Shown: piece after piece, positions 21,812-23,169 of the stretch
How positions within the stretch are numbered: the first letter of the stretch is position 1
How the letters are laid out: the number at the start of each line of letters is the position of its first letter
From: Chrysomallon squamiferum
Lineage: Eukaryota > Mollusca > Gastropoda > Neomphalida > Peltospiridae
Assembly (NCBI GenBank): GCA_012295275.1
Contig: CM022678.1
Span: 11,807,282-11,830,450 of the forward strand
Length of the DNA: 23,169 nucleotides
Direction of reading: 5' to 3'
The notes under the pieces: model-generated
The model's database searches: none
What the model saw: the letters and a program-made list of their open reading frames with translations, nothing else
Told to the model about the DNA's origin: nothing
Program-made: the position numbers and the translations under genes

Positions 21812-21962
21812 ATTTCAGGTAATTACAGGTGTGACCTGTTACCTGGTTACGGCAATTGATTATTACAGGTAATTACAGGTATGACGTGTAGCTGCTTGCA
21901 CTAATTGATTATTACAGGTAATTACTAACGTAAGATCTGTTACCTGGATACACTAATTGGTC
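21812..21962. repeat. Three diverged units of about 50 bp with ACAGGTAA
   Basis: Units start at 21812, 21861 and 21911 with ATT(A/T)CAGGTAATTAC and end with a variant of CAATTGATT or CTAATTGG. Each is rich in CAGGTAA and ACCTG, E-box-like words bound by Snail/ZEB-type zinc fingers. Confidence 0.85.
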
Positions 21963-22171
21963 AGCTGATCATCTCAACTGAAGGTTACTATGGTGTAAAA
22001 TAACCTCTGATATTTCATCGATACTAGCCACTGTCCACTTTTAGCCATTATCTAATTGGTCAAATTTATTGTGATTATTTAATTAGTCGTCATGGCTGCC
22101 TCGCTTCTAATTGGTCATTGTTAATGACCGCTGTTTATCTAATCATGGTCAGTTTATATAGCCATTGGTCA
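21954..22171. repeat. Four ATTGGTCA motifs at regular spacing
   Basis: TAATTGGTCA begins at 21954, 22053 and 22108, and CCATTGGTCA at 22162. The last three are about 54-55 bp apart. ATTGG is an inverted CCAAT box. GGTCATTGTTAATGACC at 22113-22129 is a perfect inverted repeat with 7-bp arms. Confidence 0.8.
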
Positions 22172-22334
22172 TCCTAGCTGGTCGTTAATTATCTGCGTTA
22201 TCGTGAAGACCAGTGTCCAGAAACGTCAGTTTCATTCTGAATGAATTTATTTCTTTCACTGTCTCCATTTTAAATAAACGTCCATTTATTTCACTCTTTA
22301 TTTCTTCCTCATGCGTAATCTACTGTATCGAAAC

Positions 22335-22620
<286 letters not shown>

Positions 22621-22849
22621 GGTGATGATGATAACGATTATATTAATGATGTAATGCTAATGATGCGATAACAATGATATTAACACTGTTGATGATGACG
22701 ATGATGATAATCTGGACGATAGTGATGATAATTTCTATTCTGATCACAGAGAACAAGATTTACGATTATTAAAATAACAAAAATGAATATAAATGTATCA
22801 GCACTATTTTTTTATTTTGTTATAGCAGCAACAGCAGCAACAATAGGAA

Positions 22850-22882
<33 letters not shown>

Positions 22883-23146
22883 CAGCAGTAGTAGCAGTAG
22901 TAAATACATTAAAAAGTTATTAGATTAAATCAAATTTAAACATTTACGTTTTAAAGAATTTCAATGGAGATTTTTTTAGTGAAATTAACAACATTTTCCT
23001 TTAGCTTATTTAATATGATTTTAAAATGTCTTTTCAAAGCTCAAAGGAAACAAATTAAATCTGGTCTTTGATTGGTTGATTTTCCTCGACAATTTGAAAC
23101 AGCCTTTACTGGTCTTTCAATCGAAACACAGGAAACAAAAACGAGC
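22621..23146. other. GAT-rich and AT-rich sequence, no gene seen
   Basis: GAT-rich to about 22740, AGC/AGT triplets at 22826-22897, then unique AT-rich sequence up to the CTCF-like site. No exon supported. Confidence 0.55.
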
Positions 23147-23160
23147 GCGCCTCCTGGTGG
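23147..23160 (-). promoter_or_regulatory. CTCF-like motif
   Basis: The minus strand reads CCACCAGGAGGCGC, 13 of 14 matches to the CTCF core. Its orientation is convergent with the two plus-strand motifs near 16.2-16.5 kb. Confidence 0.45.
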
Positions 23161-23169
23161 GAATACCAC

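Noticed and set aside
22091-22125. Plus-strand ATGGCTGCC start-like sequence
   Set aside because: It stops after about ten codons with no splice donor before the stop, and lies inside the patterned ATTGGTCA region.

Overview
The window is eukaryotic (animal) genomic DNA. It has AT-rich single-copy sequence broken up by very many microsatellites, no long protein-coding reading frame, canonical GT-AG splice signals and tRNA-derived SINE-like pieces. I favour a lophotrochozoan, probably a mollusc. The microsatellite load, the SINE style and one short motif at 3980 (AAGGGAGATAACTG, which I remember as common in mollusc repeats) point that way, but this is a weak inference.

The main content is the 5' part of one minus-strand gene for a calmodulin-like EF-hand protein. 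It is assembled here from three exons. Exon 3 (158-301, 144 nt) carries an unmistakable EF-hand. Exon 2 (1439-1469, 31 nt) is a microexon ending in phase 1. A candidate exon 1 (19543-19587 coding part) has a start codon in good context and a phase-0 splice donor. The 31-nt and 144-nt lengths and their phases are those I recall for coding exons 2 and 3 of animal calmodulin genes, so exon structure and protein similarity agree. The gene continues off the left edge (intron 3 starts at 157).

If exon 1 is right, almost the whole window is one intron (1470-19542, about 18 kb). It holds long (GA)n tracts, two (GAA)n tracts, AAT/AAC/AAAT tracts, a 2.4-kb minisatellite with an 18/24-bp unit at 11.0-13.4 kb, a 23-bp minisatellite at 14.2 kb and a 32/34-bp alternating array at 18.3-18.7 kb in which nearly every unit carries a forkhead core. 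The long open frames in the window lie in these repeats and are artefacts.

Between the repeats are unique, more CpG-containing islands that look regulatory: near 3.1 kb (RFX X-box), 5.9-6.2 kb (two X-box-like sites), 6.7-7.0 kb (E2F and E-box motifs beside a minus-strand splice donor), 9.5 kb (ETS/YY1-like motifs and a minus-strand start codon with a strong donor), 10.4 kb and 16.2-16.5 kb (CTCF-like motifs). The 6.7-kb and 9.5-kb islands could supply alternative first exons of the EF-hand gene.

Upstream of exon 1 (19.6-23.2 kb) lie the putative promoter with an 11-bp inverted repeat, a (GT)n tract, a 600-bp GATA/GACA array, a three-unit repeat of about 50 bp with ACAGGTAA motifs, four spaced ATTGGTCA motifs and a CTCF-like site at the right end. 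I see no second confident gene on either strand.
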